Assembly: GCF_006517625.1 (NCBI RefSeq) | Contig: NZ_VHQI01000003.1 | Coordinates: forward strand, 248,001 to 312,000 | Direction of reading: 5' to 3' | Source: Mixta tenebrionis | Lineage (GTDB): Bacteria; Pseudomonadota; Gammaproteobacteria; Enterobacterales; Enterobacteriaceae | DNA: 64,000 nucleotides | Shown: in pieces, positions 54,581 to 63,798 of the stretch | How the letters are laid out: the number at the start of each line of letters is the position of its first letter | Numbering within the stretch: the first letter of the stretch is position 1 | Made by a program: the position numbers and the translations under genes | Notes under the pieces: model-generated | What the model was told of the DNA's origin: nothing | The model's database searches: none | The model's input: the letters and a program-made list of their open reading frames with translations, nothing else

Positions 54581-54704
54581 AGCTGTAATCCTTTTGGTCA
54601 TTGTTGTTGGCGGTCGCGATGCTCAAAAAATGCGCGACCGCGTTAATCGACCCGGCGATTCTAGCACGAGTCTGTGGATAGCGTTAATCCGACCAGCTGC
54701 CGGT

Positions 54705-54730
54705 GGAAAAGCGCCGCGTGCGGGGCGCTT
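54705..54730 (-). terminator. sap operon terminator
   Basis: On the minus strand AAGCGCC / GGCGCTT (7 bp, 8-base loop) is followed by TTTTCC. The stem overlaps the last bases of sapF. Confidence 0.75.
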
Positions 54731-55541
54731 AAACCGGCGGATCGCGCCGCCAGGCATCGGCCGTCAGCGCCTCGCCGAAGTGGCTGGCGATCATGCGGCG
54801 GGTCAGGTTGTGCAGCGGCGCCGCCAGTACGTCTGCCGTTCCGCCGCGCTCCACCACTTCGCCGTGGCTCATTACCAGCACCTGATCGCTGATATGTTTC
54901 ATCATGCCAAGATGCTGGGTAACAAAAATATAGGAAAGGCCGTGTTTATCCTGCAACTCCAGCAGCAGGTTCACCAGCTGCGAGCGCATCGACATATCGA
55001 GCGAGGCCATCGCCTCATCGGCGATAATCACTTTCGGCTGCAAAATCAGCGCGCGCGCCAGGCCGACGCGCTGCTTCTGGCCCGGCGCCAGCATATGCGG
55101 ATAGTAGGCGGCGTGATCGGGCAGCAGGCCCACCTGACGCAGGGTCGCGTTGATGCGTTTTTCACGCTCGGCGGCGTCCAGCTCGCTGTTCAGGCGCAGC
55201 GGAAAATCAAGGATATGTCCGATGCGCTGACGCGGATTCAGCGCGGTGGAGGGATCCTGAAATATCATGCGGATTAGCTTGCTGCGAAAGCCATAATCGC
55301 CATAGTGAAGTGGACGATCGTTAATTACGATTTCTCCAGCGCTTGGCTCAACCATGCCGCTGAGCATCTTCGCCAGCGTCGATTTGCCGGAACCGTTTTC
55401 GCCGATAATCGCCAGCGTCTGGCGCTCGCGCAGGGTAAAGCTAACCTCTCTGACCGCTTCAACGTGCTGACGGCGAAACAGGCCGGTGCGGTAGCGCCAG
55501 GTTTTGCTAAGGTTGCGCACTTCCAGCAGGGTTTCGACCAT
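54729..55541 (-). CDS. sapF: Sap transporter ATP-binding protein SapF
   Basis: The second ATPase of the SapABCDF ABC transporter, linked to antimicrobial-peptide resistance in Salmonella and to putrescine export in E. coli (SapBCDF). The 270-residue protein has Walker A GENGSGKST, a signature-region variant LAPGQKQRVGLARAL and Walker B VIIADEAMASLD. Its ATG overlaps the sapD stop by one base. It is the last gene of the operon. Confidence 0.95.
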   Translation of the reverse strand: MVETLLEVRNLSKTWRYRTGLFRRQHVEAVREVSFTLRERQTLAIIGENGSGKSTLAKMLSGMVEPSAGEIVINDRPLHYGDYGFRSKLIRMIFQDPSTALNPRQRIGHILDFPLRLNSELDAAEREKRINATLRQVGLLPDHAAYYPHMLAPGQKQRVGLARALILQPKVIIADEAMASLDMSMRSQLVNLLLELQDKHGLSYIFVTQHLGMMKHISDQVLVMSHGEVVERGGTADVLAAPLHNLTRRMIASHFGEALTADAWRRDPPV

Positions 55542-56533
55542 CAGGAATCCTCCATATTTAACGGAAAGTGGCAGGCGTAAAGGTGATTTTTCGATCCGGC
55601 CAGACGCGGCGTCTCAATGCATTTCTTCTGCGCGTAGGGGCAGCGCGGGCCGAGGCGACAGCCGATCGGCAGATGCTCCAGCGAAGGGATCGCGCCCGGC
55701 AGCGTATTGAGGCGGCTTTTATGCGGCAGCGCGCTGCCGAAATCGGGCATTGCGCGGATCAGCGCCTGGGTATAGGGATGATGCGGCGTGGCGATCAGAT
55801 CGCTGCTGGCGGCGGTTTCCACTGTTTGTCCACAGTAGAGCACGTTGATGCGGTTAGCCCACTGGCTCATGGTGCGCAGATCGTGGCTAATCAGCAGGAT
55901 AGTGGTGTTGTTGTTCTGGTTGAGGCGGCTTAACAGGCGGAAAATCTGCGCCTGGGTGGTCGGCTCCATCGCGTTGGTCGGCTCATCGGCGATCAGCAGG
56001 CGCGGCTGGTTCGCCAGCGCGATGGCGATCATCACCTTCTGGCACTCTCCTTCGGTCAGCTCATAGGGGTAGCTGCGCATGATATCTTTATGATCTTTAA
56101 TGCCCACGCGATGCAGCAGCTCCACCGCGCGCGCGTGACGCCAGCGAAAGCGCTGATACCAGCGCCCCTTCCAGGTCCAGCCGGGTATCGCCTGAATCAG
56201 CTGGCGTCCGATACTTTCCGATGGATCAAGGCAGGACTGCGGCTCCTGAAAAATCATCGATACGTTATGGCCGACGATGCGGCGGCGCTCACGCGGCGAC
56301 AGGCGCAGCAGATCGATATCGTTGAAGCGCATCCGATCGGCGCTGACGCGCCAGTTATCTTTGGTAACGCCGCAAATCGCCTTGGCAATCAGGCTTTTGC
56401 CGGAACCGGATTCACCCACCAGGCCGCGAATTTCGCCTTCGTTCAGCGTCAGATTGACGCGATCGACCGCCTTAACCGGGCCGTCGGCGGTCATAAACTC
56501 AATGGTCAGGTTACGAATATCGAGTAACGGCAT
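55541..56533 (-). CDS. sapD: Sap transporter ATP-binding protein SapD
   Basis: A 330-residue ABC ATPase of the oligopeptide/dipeptide subfamily. Walker A is GESGSGKSL, the signature region [16 protein letters not shown] is a variant of LSGGQ, and Walker B is [12 protein letters not shown]. The C-terminal oligopeptide-type domain has [14 protein letters not shown]. SapD also supports Trk potassium uptake in E. coli as TrkE. It is coupled by one-base overlaps on both sides. Confidence 0.95.
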   Translation of the reverse strand: MPLLDIRNLTIEFMTADGPVKAVDRVNLTLNEGEIRGLVGESGSGKSLIAKAICGVTKDNWRVSADRMRFNDIDLLRLSPRERRRIVGHNVSMIFQEPQSCLDPSESIGRQLIQAIPGWTWKGRWYQRFRWRHARAVELLHRVGIKDHKDIMRSYPYELTEGECQKVMIAIALANQPRLLIADEPTNAMEPTTQAQIFRLLSRLNQNNNTTILLISHDLRTMSQWANRINVLYCGQTVETAASSDLIATPHHPYTQALIRAMPDFGSALPHKSRLNTLPGAIPSLEHLPIGCRLGPRCPYAQKKCIETPRLAGSKNHLYACHFPLNMEDS

Positions 56534-57423
56534 TATTCCACTCCCGCCACGATGGCGCGGCGCATTCCGTCGCCCAACAGGTTAATAATCAATACGCTCA
56601 GCATAATCGCCGCGCCGGGCAGCATCACTGTCCAGGGCGCGACATAGATAAGCTCAAGCGCGTCGCCCAGCATCGCACCCCATTCCGGCGAGGGCAGCTG
56701 CGCGCCGAGATCGAGAAAGCCGAGCGCCGCAATATCGAGAATCGCCATCGACAGCGCGCGGGTAAATTCGCTAACCAGCAGCGGCAGAATATTCGGCAGA
56801 ATCGCATAGCGTAAAATGCCCGCGTTGCTGGCGCCGTCCAGCCGCGCCGCAACGATATAATCCTTTTCCAGCTCATCGTGCACGGCGGTATAGATAGCGC
56901 GCACCAGCCGCGGCAACAGCGCAAGCCAGACCGCCAGCAACGCATGTTCCAGCCGTGGGCCGATAAAGGCCACCACCACGATCGCCAGCAGCAGCGAAGG
57001 GATCGACAGCAATGTATCAAGAATATGATTCATTATCGCCGAACGCAGGCCGTGCGTAATACCTGCCAGCACGCCGAGCACCACTGCGCACAGCGCCGCC
57101 GCCAGCGTCACCAGCAGCGCGGAACCGACGGTCGGCGCCGTGCCGCTCAGCAGGCGGCTCAGCACGTCGCGCCCCAGATCGTCGGTGCCGAGGAAAAAAG
57201 AGACGTCGCCATAGCGCGACCAGGAGGGCGGCAGCAGCTGATAGCCGAGGAACTGCTGATCCAGCCCATAGGGCGCCAGCCAGCCGCCGAACAGGCAAAG
57301 CAGCAGCAGGGCGATAAAGCCGTAGAAGCCGACCATCGCGCTGGTATCGTGATAAAACAGACGCCAGGTATAGCGAAAGGGGCTGGGCAGCCGCTTCTCG
57401 GCGTAAATATTATCGGAGGGCAT
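56533..57423 (-). CDS. sapC: Sap transporter permease SapC
   Basis: A 296-residue inner-membrane permease with an N-terminal helix, an approximately 60-residue periplasmic loop ([20 protein letters not shown] starts the conserved region) and further membrane helices. It carries the DppC/OppC-type coupling loop [23 protein letters not shown]. It overlaps sapB by 14 bases and sapD by one, consistent with coupled translation within sapABCDF. Confidence 0.95.
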   Translation of the reverse strand: MPSDNIYAEKRLPSPFRYTWRLFYHDTSAMVGFYGFIALLLLCLFGGWLAPYGLDQQFLGYQLLPPSWSRYGDVSFFLGTDDLGRDVLSRLLSGTAPTVGSALLVTLAAALCAVVLGVLAGITHGLRSAIMNHILDTLLSIPSLLLAIVVVAFIGPRLEHALLAVWLALLPRLVRAIYTAVHDELEKDYIVAARLDGASNAGILRYAILPNILPLLVSEFTRALSMAILDIAALGFLDLGAQLPSPEWGAMLGDALELIYVAPWTVMLPGAAIMLSVLIINLLGDGMRRAIVAGVE

Positions 57424-58375
57424 ACCATTCCTTATGTTTCAACGGTGACATTATCGCGCCCAGAATATCGGATATTATATTAACGACGATCACCAGGCTG
57501 CCGACCACCATCACGCCGGCGGAGATCGCCGCGTAATCCTGCTGGCGGATGGCATTAATCAGCCAGCGCCCCAGGCCGGGCCAGCTGAACACCATTTCGG
57601 TGATCATCGCCAGCGTCAGCATGGTGGAAAATTGCAGGCCGAGACGCGGGATTACCGGCGGCAGCGCGTTATGCAGAACGTGACGACGAATAACCGTAAA
57701 GCGCGACAGTCCGCGCGTGGCGGCGGCTTTAACGTAGTTTTTATCGATCACATCGCTGGCGCTGTTGCGCAGCAGACGGATAATCTCGGTAGTAGGGCCG
57801 ACCGCCAGCACGGTGACCGGCAGGATCATATGCATTATCACGCTGACGATCATCTCATTACGCCACGGCGAATCGCTGAGCAGCGCGTCAATCAGCGCGA
57901 AGCCGGTCACCGATTTTAGCTGGTAAAGCAGATCGATGCGGCCGCTGACCGGCAGCCAGCCCAGGTTGAGCGAGAAAAACAGCGTCAGCAGCAGCGCCAG
58001 CCAGAATACCGGCATCGAAAAACCGAGCAGGGAGAAGGCGCCGATAGCGCGATCCTGCCATTTGTTGCGCATCACGCCGGCGATAATGCCGAGCGGAATG
58101 CCTAACAGCAGCGCCAGCGCGAACGCCAGAATACAGAGTTCCAGCGTAGCCGGAAACACATCGCGCAGCTGCAGGTTGATCGACTGGCCGTTGATGCTGG
58201 AAACGCCGAAATCAAGATGCAGCACGCCATTAAACCAGAACCACCAGGCATCCAGCAGGGAAGCGCCCTGCAACGGCGCGTGCGGGGTAAAATAGCTCAG
58301 ACTGAAAGCTACCAGCGTCAGCATTATCAGCGTAACCAGCAGCAGCACCAGACGACGCAGCGTATAGATAATCAC
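57410..58375 (-). CDS. sapB: Sap transporter permease SapB
   Basis: A 321-residue permease of the DppB/OppB type: an N-terminal helix ([20 protein letters not shown]), then the membrane core with the ATPase-contact loop [22 protein letters not shown]. It starts 4 bases before the sapA stop and overlaps sapC by 14 bases. It is the partner of SapC in the transmembrane channel. Confidence 0.95.
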   Translation of the reverse strand: MIIYTLRRLVLLLVTLIMLTLVAFSLSYFTPHAPLQGASLLDAWWFWFNGVLHLDFGVSSINGQSINLQLRDVFPATLELCILAFALALLLGIPLGIIAGVMRNKWQDRAIGAFSLLGFSMPVFWLALLLTLFFSLNLGWLPVSGRIDLLYQLKSVTGFALIDALLSDSPWRNEMIVSVIMHMILPVTVLAVGPTTEIIRLLRNSASDVIDKNYVKAAATRGLSRFTVIRRHVLHNALPPVIPRLGLQFSTMLTLAMITEMVFSWPGLGRWLINAIRQQDYAAISAGVMVVGSLVIVVNIISDILGAIMSPLKHKEWYALR

Positions 58376-60000
58376 GGTTTTGACTCCTCGCCGTTATCGC
58401 GATGCACCCCGGCAAAAGAAGCATTGCCGAACGGGCTTAGCACCAGCCCCTGAATATCGTGCCGGTAAGCCTGCAGACGCAGTGAAGAGGCCAGCGGCAG
58501 TACCGGCAGCTCGCGCGCCAGAATTTGCTGCGCCCGATCGTAACGTTCGATGCGCGCCGCCAGCTGCTGCGACAGCAGCGCCTGCTGCAGTTCGGCATCA
58601 AATTCAGTATTGCACCAGTGCGCGTAATTCGTCTGGGAATTAATCGCAGCGCAGCTGAGCAGCGGCCGGAAAAAGCTGTCCGGGTCGTTGCTGTCGGTAG
58701 CCCAGCCGGTCAGCGTCAGATCGTGATTCATCTCCATCAGGCGCGCTTCCTGAAAGCGGCCCTCCACGGACACAATGGTCACGCGTACGCCTACCTGCGC
58801 CAGATCGGCCTGAATCAGCTCGGCGGTTTTCAGCGGGCTGGGATTCCAGGACTGCGAAGAAGAGGGCACCCACAGGGTCAGCTCCAGTTTCTCCAGCCCC
58901 AGTTTTTTAAGCTGTTCGCGCGCTTTGTCCGGATTGTATTCGGTGATGCGCGCGGCATTGTCATAGGCCCAGGAGGCGCGCGGCAGCACCGAGGCGGCGG
59001 TTTCCGCCGTGCCGTAGTAAATCGATTCCATCAGGCGCTCATTGTTAATCGCCAGCGCCAGCGCCTGGCGCACCTCAACGCGATCGAGCGGCGCTTTACG
59101 GGTGTTAAACGCCAGATAGGCGATGCTCATACCGGGGCGCAGCGTCAGCCGCAGGCGCGGGTCGTCACGCAAAATGGTCAGCTGGCTCGCCGCCGGGTAG
59201 GCCAGCACATCGCACTCGCCGGTCAGCAGTTTTGACAGCCTGCCGGTGCCGCCGGCGCCCATATCGATAACGACCTGCGGCATGCGCGGCAGGCCTTTCC
59301 AGTAATCGGGATGACGCGCCAGGCGAACATACTGGCCGGCGCGATACTCGCTCAGCATAAACGGACCGGTGCCGACCGGCTGCCGATCCAGCAGTTCCTG
59401 GCGATCGCGCGCCGCCAGCTGCTGCGCGTATTCCGCCGATAATACCGGGGCGTAGTGCGTCGCCAGATGCCAGAGAAACGAGGCGTCAGGGCTTTTCAGA
59501 CGGATCTCAACGGTATCATTATCGATTTTTTTAACGCTCTTTACCGCATCGGCATATTGCAGGCTGTCAAAGTAGGGGTAGCTGCCGCCGTTAATATCGT
59601 GCCAGGGATGATGGCGATCGAAAATACGGGCGAAGCTGAAAACCACATCGTCAGCGTTCATCGTACGGCTGGGGGTAAACCAGGCGGTTTTCTGGAAGGC
59701 GACGCGATGGCGCAGATGAAAGCGGTAGGTCGCGCCGTTATCCCGCGTTTCCCAGCGCTCAGCCAGTTCCGGGATCAGACGATAGGTATAGGGATCGACA
59801 TCCAGCAGGCGATCGTAGAGCTGGGCGGAGAGCGTATCAACCACCAGGCCGCTGCTGGCAAGCTGCGGATTAAAAGTATTCATGACGCCGCTGACGCAGT
59901 AGACGAAGCCGCCGTTACGAATATCTTCTGGCGGTGCAGCGTGGGCCGCCGCACCGAGCAGCAGACAGCCTGACAACAGCCTGGATAAAATTTTTAGCAT
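58372..60000 (-). CDS. sapA: Sap transporter solute-binding protein SapA
   Basis: A 542-residue periplasmic binding protein of family 5 (peptide/haem-type). Its signal peptide is residues 1-21 (LLLGAAAHA cleavage region). Conserved parts are [39 protein letters not shown] and the C-terminal [23 protein letters not shown]. In Salmonella and Haemophilus SapA binds antimicrobial peptides and haem. It is the first gene of the operon. Its upstream region carries the divergent ryhB gene. Confidence 0.95.
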   Translation of the reverse strand: MLKILSRLLSGCLLLGAAAHAAPPEDIRNGGFVYCVSGVMNTFNPQLASSGLVVDTLSAQLYDRLLDVDPYTYRLIPELAERWETRDNGATYRFHLRHRVAFQKTAWFTPSRTMNADDVVFSFARIFDRHHPWHDINGGSYPYFDSLQYADAVKSVKKIDNDTVEIRLKSPDASFLWHLATHYAPVLSAEYAQQLAARDRQELLDRQPVGTGPFMLSEYRAGQYVRLARHPDYWKGLPRMPQVVIDMGAGGTGRLSKLLTGECDVLAYPAASQLTILRDDPRLRLTLRPGMSIAYLAFNTRKAPLDRVEVRQALALAINNERLMESIYYGTAETAASVLPRASWAYDNAARITEYNPDKAREQLKKLGLEKLELTLWVPSSSQSWNPSPLKTAELIQADLAQVGVRVTIVSVEGRFQEARLMEMNHDLTLTGWATDSNDPDSFFRPLLSCAAINSQTNYAHWCNTEFDAELQQALLSQQLAARIERYDRAQQILARELPVLPLASSLRLQAYRHDIQGLVLSPFGNASFAGVHRDNGEESKP

Positions 60001-60137
60001 AGAGGGTTAACGTTTAAGGGTAGACAGGCAGAGTGTATCGCACTCTGCGGGTTGCCCCAAAGTTTGCCGGGACGGTCGCTGTTTTTTCCACCGTTCTGCT
60101 TTATCAACATGAAGCAGCCCCGTTCACAGTATGGAAA

Positions 60138-60152
60138 TGAGAAATATTCTCA
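60138..60152 (+). promoter_or_regulatory. Upstream Fur-box-like palindrome
   Basis: TGAGAA-ATA-TTCTCA is a symmetric site agreeing with the 7-1-7 Fur pattern (TGATAATNATTATCA) in 11 of 14 positions. It lies about 25 bases upstream of a second Fur-like site and the ryhB promoter. Confidence 0.5.
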
Positions 60153-60161
60153 ATAAATGGC

Positions 60162-60195
60162 TTTACAAAGAGTACTGAGAATGATTACTATTACT
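60162..60195 (+). promoter_or_regulatory. ryhB promoter with overlapping Fur box
   Basis: -35 TTTACA (60162-60167), 18-base spacer, -10 TACTAT (60186-60191). The sequence GAGAATGATTACTATTACT (60177-60195) matches the Fur consensus in about 13 of 19 positions and covers the -10, so iron-loaded Fur would block transcription, as in E. coli ryhB. Confidence 0.8.
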
Positions 60196-60197
60196 AT

Positions 60198-60286
60198 GCG
60201 CTTCAACGGTGGCTCTACCGGAGAAGGCACGACATTGCTCACATTGCTTCCAGTATTGACTTGCCCGCCGATGCGGGCTTTTTTTT
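60198..60286 (+). ncRNA. ryhB: RyhB small regulatory RNA
   Basis: The 89-base interval contains, at about 60227-60257, the RyhB core CACGACATTGCTCACATTGC followed by TTCCAGTATT, which is the conserved seed and Hfq-binding region of enterobacterial RyhB as I recall it. It ends in an intrinsic terminator (GCCCGC-CGAT-GCGGGC then eight T). Size, a Fur-boxed promoter and the terminator all agree with the 90-base E. coli RNA. RyhB is made on iron starvation and, with Hfq, represses mRNAs of iron-using proteins. It lies between divergent sapA and hiuH, not at the yhhX-yhhY place of E. coli. Confidence 0.92.
60263..60286 (+). terminator. ryhB terminator
   Basis: The stem GCCCGC / GCGGGC with a CGAT loop and eight T residues is the 3' end of RyhB and part of its Hfq-binding tail. 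Confidence 0.93.
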
Positions 60287-60385
60287 GCCTGTCGTTCTGG
60301 GAAATTTCAGATCTGATGCGCTTTTCCTGATCTTCCGCTCAACTGCGTTTAGGCTGTAAGGACGATAAACAAAAAGGAGAAGACA

Positions 60386-60796
60386 ATGAAAATTCAAACC
60401 GTACTGCTGCTGGCTGGCATGGGCGTAATGGGACAGGCCGTCGCCGAGGCGCCGCGTAATCCGATCAGCGTACACGTATTAAATACCCAGACCGGCAAAC
60501 CGTCGCAGGGCGTCAAGGTAGACCTGGAGCAGCAGCAGGGCGATAAGTGGGTACGTCTGGCCAGTAAAACCACCGATGCCGATGGCCGTATCGCCGCTTT
60601 CTATCCCGACGGCAGAAATTTTAGCGTCGGACAGTATCGCGTTACCTTCCACACCGGCGACTATTTCCACAGCCAGCAAAAAGAGACCTTCTTCCCGGAT
60701 GTGCCGGTGAACTTCCAGGTCGCCAATACGCAGGAGCATTACCATATTCCGCTGCTGCTGAGCCAGTACGGCTTCTCAACCTATCGCGGTAGCTGA
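60386..60796 (+). CDS. hiuH: 5-hydroxyisourate hydrolase (transthyretin-like, periplasmic)
   Basis: HiuH hydrolyses 5-hydroxyisourate, the product of urate oxidation. The 136-residue protein has a signal peptide (residues 1-20, ending AVA-EAP), the N-terminal PISVHVLNTQTGKPSQGV with the active-site His, an R of the GRIAAF region, and the invariant C-terminal YRGS. AAAGGAG precedes the ATG. The signal peptide points to the periplasm, as for the Salmonella and E. coli proteins. It is convergent with pspF, the two stops being 4 bases apart. Confidence 0.92.
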   Translation: MKIQTVLLLAGMGVMGQAVAEAPRNPISVHVLNTQTGKPSQGVKVDLEQQQGDKWVRLASKTTDADGRIAAFYPDGRNFSVGQYRVTFHTGDYFHSQQKETFFPDVPVNFQVANTQEHYHIPLLLSQYGFSTYRGS

Positions 60797-60800
60797 TGCG

Positions 60801-61823
60801 CTAGCCCGCTTGCGGCGCGGATTCATCCAGCTGGCGCGGCGTCAGATGATGTTTCTTCACCATCGCGCGCCACTGATGATAGGTAATTCCTAACAGTTCG
60901 GCGGCGCGACGCTGATTATGGCGCGCCTGCTGTAGACTCTTTTCCATTAATGCCTTTTCCTGCTGCTGCTGCCAGAGGCGTAAATCGAGCGGCAGGGCAG
61001 GCAGGGCGTCCGGCGGCGCGGTTTGCTCCGCTGGCGCTGCCGCCTGCGGGCGGCGGGCGAACGGATTGATAATGATATTATCCAGTTCTGTATCGGCAGT
61101 GGCGTGACGATAAACGGATCGCTCCACCACGTTCTTTAGCTCGCGGATATTACCCGGCCAGCTGTAATCCAGCAGCGCCTGTTTTGCCGCCGTGGAAAAG
61201 CCGGGAAACAGCGGCAGCCCCAGCTCGCGGCACATCTGAATGGCGAAATGATCGGCCAGCAGCAGGATATCGCTGCGCCGCTCGCGCAGCGGCGGCAGCT
61301 GCACCACGTCAAACGCCAGCCGGTCAAGCAGGTCGGCGCGAAATTTTCCCTCCTGCGCCAGCCGCGGCAGATCGGCATGGGTGGCGCATACCAGCCGCAC
61401 ATTAACCTGCAACGACTGATTGCCGCCCACGCGTTCCAGCTGACCATATTCAATCACGCGCAGCAGCTTCTCCTGCACCAGCATCGGTGCCGTCGCCAGC
61501 TCATCCAGAAACAGCGTGCCGCCATCGGCGCGTTCAAAACGTCCCAGGTGGCGCTGGCGTGCGCCGGTAAAAGCGCCAGCCTCATGGCCAAAAAGCTCGG
61601 AATCAAGCAGGTTTTCATTCAACGCCGCGCAGTTAAGCGAAATAAACGGGCCCTGCCAGCGCTCGGAAAGGTAGTGCAGGCGGCTGGCGATCAGCTCTTT
61701 GCCGGTGCCGCGTTCGCCGATCACCAGTACCGGCTTATTGAGCGGGGCAAGACGGGAAACCTGTTCCAGCACTTCCAGAAAGCTATTCGCTTCGCCCAGC
61801 AGATTTTCATTAAACTCTGTCAT
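60801..61823 (-). CDS. pspF: Phage-shock-protein operon activator PspF
   Basis: A 340-residue sigma54 enhancer-binding AAA+ protein without an N-terminal receiver domain, as is typical of PspF. Walker A is GERGTGKE (36-43), the sigma54-contacting GAFTGA loop is at 83-88, Walker B is GGTLFLDELA, and a C-terminal Fis-type helix-turn-helix contains QRRAAELLGITYHQWRAMV. PspA holds it inactive until membrane stress. It is divergent from pspA, with the sigma54 promoter in between. Confidence 0.96.
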   Translation of the reverse strand: MTEFNENLLGEANSFLEVLEQVSRLAPLNKPVLVIGERGTGKELIASRLHYLSERWQGPFISLNCAALNENLLDSELFGHEAGAFTGARQRHLGRFERADGGTLFLDELATAPMLVQEKLLRVIEYGQLERVGGNQSLQVNVRLVCATHADLPRLAQEGKFRADLLDRLAFDVVQLPPLRERRSDILLLADHFAIQMCRELGLPLFPGFSTAAKQALLDYSWPGNIRELKNVVERSVYRHATADTELDNIIINPFARRPQAAAPAEQTAPPDALPALPLDLRLWQQQQEKALMEKSLQQARHNQRRAAELLGITYHQWRAMVKKHHLTPRQLDESAPQAG

Positions 61824-61919
61824 GGTTAAATTGACTATTAGATGGTGAATTACACTAATTTATCCTGCTGCGCCAGCAGGGTCAATTTTATAAAATTAAT
61901 GAATTCAACGAATTAAAAG

Positions 61920-61935
61920 TTGGCACGCAATTTGA
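61920..61935 (+). promoter_or_regulatory. sigma54 promoter of pspABCD
   Basis: TTGGCACGCAATTTGA has the -24 GG and, ten bases on, the -12 element TTGA. E. coli pspA reads TTGGCACGCAAATTGT at the same place, so the non-canonical -12 is normal for this operon. Confidence 0.88.
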
Positions 61936-61985
61936 ATAGTAAGAATCGACAGCGACATTTAGCGCTAACTACTAAGGAGTTAATT

Positions 61986-62651
61986 ATGGGTATTTTTTCT
62001 CGCTTCGCCGACATCGTAAACGCCAACATCAATTCGCTGCTGGATAAAGCAGAAGATCCGCAAAAAATGGTGCGCCTGATGATTCAGGAGATGGAGGATA
62101 CGCTGGTTGAAGTACGCTCCACCTCTGCGCGCGCGCTGGCTGAACGTAAACAGCTGCTGCGCCGTATTGAACAGGCTCAGCTGCAGCAAAATGAGTGGCA
62201 GGAAAAAGCGGAGCTGGCGTTACGCAAAGATAAAGACGATCTGGCCCGTTCCGCGCTGATTGAAAAACAGAAGCTCACCGACTTGACCGCTTCGCTGCAG
62301 CAGGAAGTGACGCAGATTGATGAAACCCTGGCGCGGATGAAAGGCGAGATCGCCGAGCTGGAGAAAAAGCTGACTGAAACCCGTGCGCGTCAGCAGGCGT
62401 TAACGCTGCGTCATCAGGCGGCTTCCTCTTCCCGCGACGTGCGTCGTCAGCTGGATACCGGTAAGCTGGACAGTGCGATGGCGCGCTTTGAATCCTTTGA
62501 GCGCCGTATCGACCATATGGAAGCTGAAGCGGAAAGCCATCGTTTTGGTAAAAGCAAAACGCTGGATCAGCAGTTTGCCGAACTGCAGGCGGATGACGCC
62601 ATCAGCGAGCAGCTGGCGGCGCTGAAAGCAAAAATGAACCGCAGCGAATAA
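61986..62651 (+). CDS. pspA: Phage shock protein A
   Basis: PspA binds and protects the stressed inner membrane (ESCRT-III-like fold) and inhibits PspF. The 221-residue protein starts [20 protein letters not shown] and is almost wholly coiled coil, with heptads from about residue 25 to 185 ([20 protein letters not shown]). AAGGAG is 7 bases ahead. Length and sequence match E. coli PspA (222). An in-frame upstream extension to a TTG lies inside the sigma54 promoter and is rejected. Confidence 0.97.
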   Translation: MGIFSRFADIVNANINSLLDKAEDPQKMVRLMIQEMEDTLVEVRSTSARALAERKQLLRRIEQAQLQQNEWQEKAELALRKDKDDLARSALIEKQKLTDLTASLQQEVTQIDETLARMKGEIAELEKKLTETRARQQALTLRHQAASSSRDVRRQLDTGKLDSAMARFESFERRIDHMEAEAESHRFGKSKTLDQQFAELQADDAISEQLAALKAKMNRSE

Positions 62652-62748
62652 GCGTGAGAAGCACGCCCTGGTTGTTAAACGCAGGGCGCTGCCAGCCTGT
62701 TGAATTAGCCGTTTTGCCCGTGAGGGGCGACACCTTCAAGGAGAGAGA

Positions 62749-62976
62749 ATGAGCTCACTATTTCTTGCCATACCACTGACTATTTTTGTGCTGTTTGTGG
62801 CACCGGTCTGGCTGTGGCTGCACTACAGCAATCGCCAGAACGGCGCCGCCAGCCTCTCTTCCGGCGATATGCAGCGCCTGCAACAGCTCACCCAGGAGGC
62901 CAGCCGCATGCGCGAGCGCATTCAGACGCTGGAAGAGATACTTGATGCGGAACACCCGGAATGGAGGCAGCCATGA
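62749..62976 (+). CDS. pspB: Phage shock protein B
   Basis: A 75-residue inner-membrane protein: N-terminal helix (residues 2-24, FLAIPLTIFVLFVAPVWLWL) and a leucine-zipper-like C-terminal half (LQQLTQEASRMRERIQTLEE). With PspC it senses membrane stress and recruits PspA. AGGAGAG precedes the start, and its stop overlaps the pspC start (ATGA). Confidence 0.95.
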   Translation: MSSLFLAIPLTIFVLFVAPVWLWLHYSNRQNGAASLSSGDMQRLQQLTQEASRMRERIQTLEEILDAEHPEWRQP

Positions 62977-63335
62977 GCAACAGCCGATTCAGCGGTAAAA
63001 AACTGTGGCGCATTCCGCAGCAGGGGAAAATCAAGGGCGTCTGCGCCGGTATTGCCCACTATCTGGATATCCCGGTCACTCTGGTGCGGGTGATGGTGGT
63101 GCTGTCGATGGTGTTTGGCCTGTTTATGCTGACGCTGGCGGCCTACATCATCCTCAGCTTTGTACTGACGCCGATGCCTGCATACGTTGAGGAGGAAGCG
63201 CCGCCGCCGCGGGCGGATGAGCTGCTGAATGCGGTAAGCCAGGAGATGGCGCAGAATGAAAGCAAGCTGCGCCAGCTGGAGCGCTACGTAACCTCCGAAA
63301 CCTTCAGCGTTCGCAGCCGCTTCCGTCAGCTTTGA
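62973..63335 (+). CDS. pspC: Phage shock protein C
   Basis: A 120-residue inner-membrane sensor protein. It has a PspC domain (KKLWRIPQQGKIKGVCAGIA, then membrane helix VRVMVVLSMVFGLFMLTLAA) and a C-terminal amphipathic region ending RYVTSETFSVRSRFRQL, as in E. coli PspC. The ATG at 62973 has GGAGG upstream and overlaps the pspB stop. The last 38 bases of the gene are repeated, slightly diverged, 58 bases downstream. Confidence 0.95.
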   Translation: MSNSRFSGKKLWRIPQQGKIKGVCAGIAHYLDIPVTLVRVMVVLSMVFGLFMLTLAAYIILSFVLTPMPAYVEEEAPPPRADELLNAVSQEMAQNESKLRQLERYVTSETFSVRSRFRQL

Positions 63336-63396
63336 TCGTCGGCTGGAGCGTGACGTGGCCTTCAGCGTTCGCAGCCGCTTTCGCCGGCTGGATCGG
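63301..63396 (+). repeat. Direct duplication of the pspC 3' end
   Basis: CCTTCAGCGTTCGCAGCCGC at 63301 recurs at 63359, and the similarity continues for about 38 bases with a handful of substitutions (63301-63338 and 63359-63396). The second copy encodes FSVRSRFRRL in a frame without its own gene. It looks like a partial tandem duplication of the pspC terminus between pspC and pspD. Confidence 0.8.
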
Positions 63397-63436
63397 GCTT
63401 GCCCGTCCGGCCTGCCTTTACGCCCTGAGGAGAAGT

Positions 63437-63664
63437 ATGTCGAACTTTCGTCAACGCGCTTATCGCGCGACGCCGGCGCTGAAAAGCGTGGGCAAACAAT
63501 TACTTATCCACGGCCTGATGCTGGCGCCCGCCGGCATCAGCGGCTGGGCGATAAAATCGATAGCGCGCAGGCCGCTGCGTTTGCTGATCGCTTTCGCGCT
63601 GGAGCCGCTGCTGAAAAAGGCGGCCAGCCGTCTTGCTTCCCGCCTGCGTTCCCCGATGCGCTAA
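63437..63664 (+). CDS. pspD: Phage shock protein D
   Basis: A 75-residue membrane-associated protein matching PspD: GLMLAPAGISGWAIKSIARRPLRLLIAFALEPLL corresponds to [20 protein letters not shown] in E. coli. The ATG at 63437 with GAGGAG upstream is chosen; the open frame extends further back only through the duplicated pspC sequence. The function within the Psp response is unclear. No pspE follows; ycjX comes next. Confidence 0.9.
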   Translation: MSNFRQRAYRATPALKSVGKQLLIHGLMLAPAGISGWAIKSIARRPLRLLIAFALEPLLKKAASRLASRLRSPMR

Positions 63665-63798
63665 CCGGCGCGTCTCCGCTTTATCTGGCGCGATGCCGCC
63701 AGTTAGCCGTTTTCTTCATGAATACAGTACACTGACGGTCAGCTTGTCGGCGCGATCGCTTTTTTGCCGACATTATGAACGCAGCAAGGACAGACCTG

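Noticed and set aside
61920-61985. An N-terminal extension of pspA from a TTG codon
   Set aside because: The TTG is part of the sigma54 promoter itself, so it cannot be transcribed from that promoter. The standard start has a good ribosome binding site.
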